Part shown: piece by piece, positions 3,947 through 5,092 of the stretch | Numbering within the stretch: position 1 is the stretch's first letter | Layout: each line of letters opens with the position of its first letter | NCBI GenBank assembly: GCA_030631725.1 | Contig: DAOVKO010000157.1 | Location: 1 to 5,092 of the forward strand | Source of the DNA: Actinomycetes bacterium | Lineage (GTDB): Bacteria; Planctomycetota; Phycisphaerae; JAACET01 | DNA: 5,092 nt | Direction of reading: 5' to 3' | The notes under the pieces: generated by a model | Seen by the model: only the letters and a program-made list of their open reading frames with translations | The model's database searches: none | Told to the model about the DNA's origin: nothing | Made by a program: the position numbers and the translations under genes

Positions 3947-3978
3947 ATCAGCCGAGAGAGAGAGTGCCCCGACAGTGA
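3925..3978 (+). CDS. Possible 17-codon leader ORF overlapping the dnaG start
   Basis: ATG 3925 opens a 17-codon frame (MAASVGTYQPRERVPRQ) whose TGA (3976-3978) overlaps the dnaG GTG (3975-3977) as GTGA, the arrangement seen in translationally coupled genes. The same frame is open further back to ATG 3820 (52 codons), but that start lies in the promoter spacer, upstream of the predicted transcript. The ribosome site before 3925 is weak. The frame may be coincidental; the main argument is that dnaG itself lacks a good Shine-Dalgarno. Confidence 0.2.
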   Translation: MAASVGTYQPRERVPRQ

Positions 3979-5092
3979 TAGACCAGACTACGATCAGGCA
4001 AGTGCAGAACGCCGCCGATATCGTCGAGATTATCGGCCAGCACGTCTCCCTCAAAAGGGCCGGAAGAAACTTCCTTGGCCTGTGTCCATTCCACGAAGAA
4101 AAAACCCCCTCCTTCAGTGTCAGCCCCACCAAGGGCATCTTCAAATGTTTTGGCTGTGGCGCCGGTGGAAGCGTCTTCCAGTTCCTCATGCGCAAAGATC
4201 GCATCACTTTCCCCGAGGCCGTCCGCACCTTGGCCCAGCAGTTGGGAATTCCCATAGCCCAGCGCCAGGCTAGCCCCGATGACCAGCGCAAAATTCACTT
4301 GGCCGACGTCAATCAATGGGCCGCTGGCATATTTCGCAAGAATCTTCTCCACCCCGACCTCGGCCAATCCGCCCGCCGATACCTCGATGACCGAGGCCTT
4401 ACCCCTGCGACTCAGGAAGAGTTCAAGCTCGGCTTGGCACTGCCCGGATGGGACAATCTTATCAAAGCTGCCACCGCCGCCGGACACAGCTCCGAGCTGC
4501 TCCTCTCAGCCGGTTTGGTAACCGCCGCCCAATCGGGCCGCGGCTCCTATGACAGGTTCCGCAATCGTTTGATATTCCCTATCGTCGATGTCGCCCAGCG
4601 GGTTGTCGCTTTTGCCGGGAGGGTTCTCGACCCCGACTCGGATGCCGACACAGCCAAGTATCTCAATTCGCCCCAGACCGTTCTTTTCGACAAGAGTTCC
4701 TGCCTTTACGGCCTCAACGCAGCCCGCCAGACCGTTGCCCGCAAGAACCAGGCCATCATCGTCGAGGGCTACACCGACTGCCTGATGGCCCATCAAAATG
4801 GTCTGACCAACGTGGTCGCTACTATGGGTACTGCTCTGACCAGCGAACACGCCGCGATCCTCAGGCGCTTCTGCGACCGGGTGGTCGTGGTCTTCGACTC
4901 CGACCAGGCCGGCCGAGCCGCCGCCGAGAGGGCTCTGGATATCTTCCTCCGCCCCCGTATTGCCCTTAGTGTCGCTCGAGTGCCCGACGAGAAGGACCCC
5001 TGCGATTACATCAGCAATCAAGGCCCCGAGGCCTTCGAGCAACTAATCGCCAACGCCACCGATGCCCTGGAGTATAAATGGCATCTTACTCG
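3975..5092 (+). CDS. dnaG: DNA primase DnaG (partial, C-terminus beyond window)
   Basis: DnaG makes RNA primers for replication and works with the replicative helicase DnaB. The 372 residues visible contain the N-terminal CHC2 zinc-binding domain with ligands C37, H40, C58 and C61 (LCPFHEEKTPSF; FKCFGCGAGG), and the RNA polymerase domain with YDRFRNRLIFPI and AKYLNSPQTVLFDK. K228 and K240 in that domain match E. coli K229 and K241. The TOPRIM core has E264 and D268 (VEGYTD) and D308 and D310 (FDSD), equivalent to E. coli E265, D269, D309 and D311. A later acidic cluster DEKDPCD (338-344) is present. The helicase-binding C-terminal domain of this ~600-aa family is off the window. GTG 3975 is the only conventional start between the in-frame stop at 3855 and the zinc domain, apart from a GTG at codon 10, which would trim the N-terminus. 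The only Shine-Dalgarno-like sequence is GAGAG about 10 nt upstream. 'AFAGRVL' replaces the commoner 'GFGGRVL'. Confidence 0.96.
   Translation, partial: MIDQTTIRQVQNAADIVEIIGQHVSLKRAGRNFLGLCPFHEEKTPSFSVSPTKGIFKCFGCGAGGSVFQFLMRKDRITFPEAVRTLAQQLGIPIAQRQASPDDQRKIHLADVNQWAAGIFRKNLLHPDLGQSARRYLDDRGLTPATQEEFKLGLALPGWDNLIKAATAAGHSSELLLSAGLVTAAQSGRGSYDRFRNRLIFPIVDVAQRVVAFAGRVLDPDSDADTAKYLNSPQTVLFDKSSCLYGLNAARQTVARKNQAIIVEGYTDCLMAHQNGLTNVVATMGTALTSEHAAILRRFCDRVVVVFDSDQAGRAAAERALDIFLRPRIALSVARVPDEKDPCDYISNQGPEAFEQLIANATDALEYKWHLT

Noticed and set aside
3948..5042. Minus-strand open frames opposite dnaG (3948-4487, 4506-5042)
   Set aside because: They are antisense to unambiguous DnaG motifs, including the zinc ligands and TOPRIM residues.

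Overview
The window looks like a bacterial chromosome of about 53-55% GC, most likely from the phylum Planctomycetota and probably a Phycisphaerae-type lineage. This is inferred from two proteins that resemble, from memory, planctomycete-restricted families: a helix-turn-helix protein with a long acidic Gly/Ser/Ala linker and two C-terminal membrane helices, and a small single-helix protein upstream of it. No database search was possible, so the placement is provisional.

Layout. (1) Positions 1-826, minus strand: the first 275 codons of leuC, the large subunit of 3-isopropylmalate dehydratase (homoaconitase-like branch), running off the left edge. (2) Positions 827-1341: a 515-bp divergent intergenic region. 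Its leuC-proximal half is a patchwork of short degenerate tandem repeats, four of the families having a 7-bp unit, plus a duplicated ~29-bp module and a perfect 8-bp hairpin. Its right half carries candidate promoters for leuC (minus) and for the next gene (plus). (3) Positions 1342-1818, plus: a 158-aa membrane-anchored or lipoprotein-like protein of unknown function. (4) Positions 1819-1919: a promoter with a perfect 14-bp palindrome filling most of its spacer, then a leader in which the Shine-Dalgarno can pair. (5) Positions 1920-2756, plus: the membrane-anchored helix-turn-helix protein. (6) Positions 2833-3615, plus: an outer-membrane-type lipoprotein with a coiled coil and a C-terminal OmpA-like peptidoglycan-binding domain. 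(7) Positions 3616-3974: a 359-bp gap holding a terminator-like hairpin with a competing upstream pairing partner, a very good extended -10 sigma70-type promoter, and a structured dnaG leader. (8) Positions 3975-5092, plus: the first 372 codons of dnaG (primase), starting with GTG and running off the right edge.

The genes do not form one obvious pathway: leucine biosynthesis, two unknown envelope-associated proteins, an envelope lipoprotein and replication primase. The best leads are the heptamer-repeat mosaic in front of leuC, the palindrome inside the promoter of the membrane-bound HTH gene (possible autoregulation), and the possible attenuator and coupled leader ORF in front of dnaG. No mobile element, CRISPR array, tRNA or rRNA was seen.
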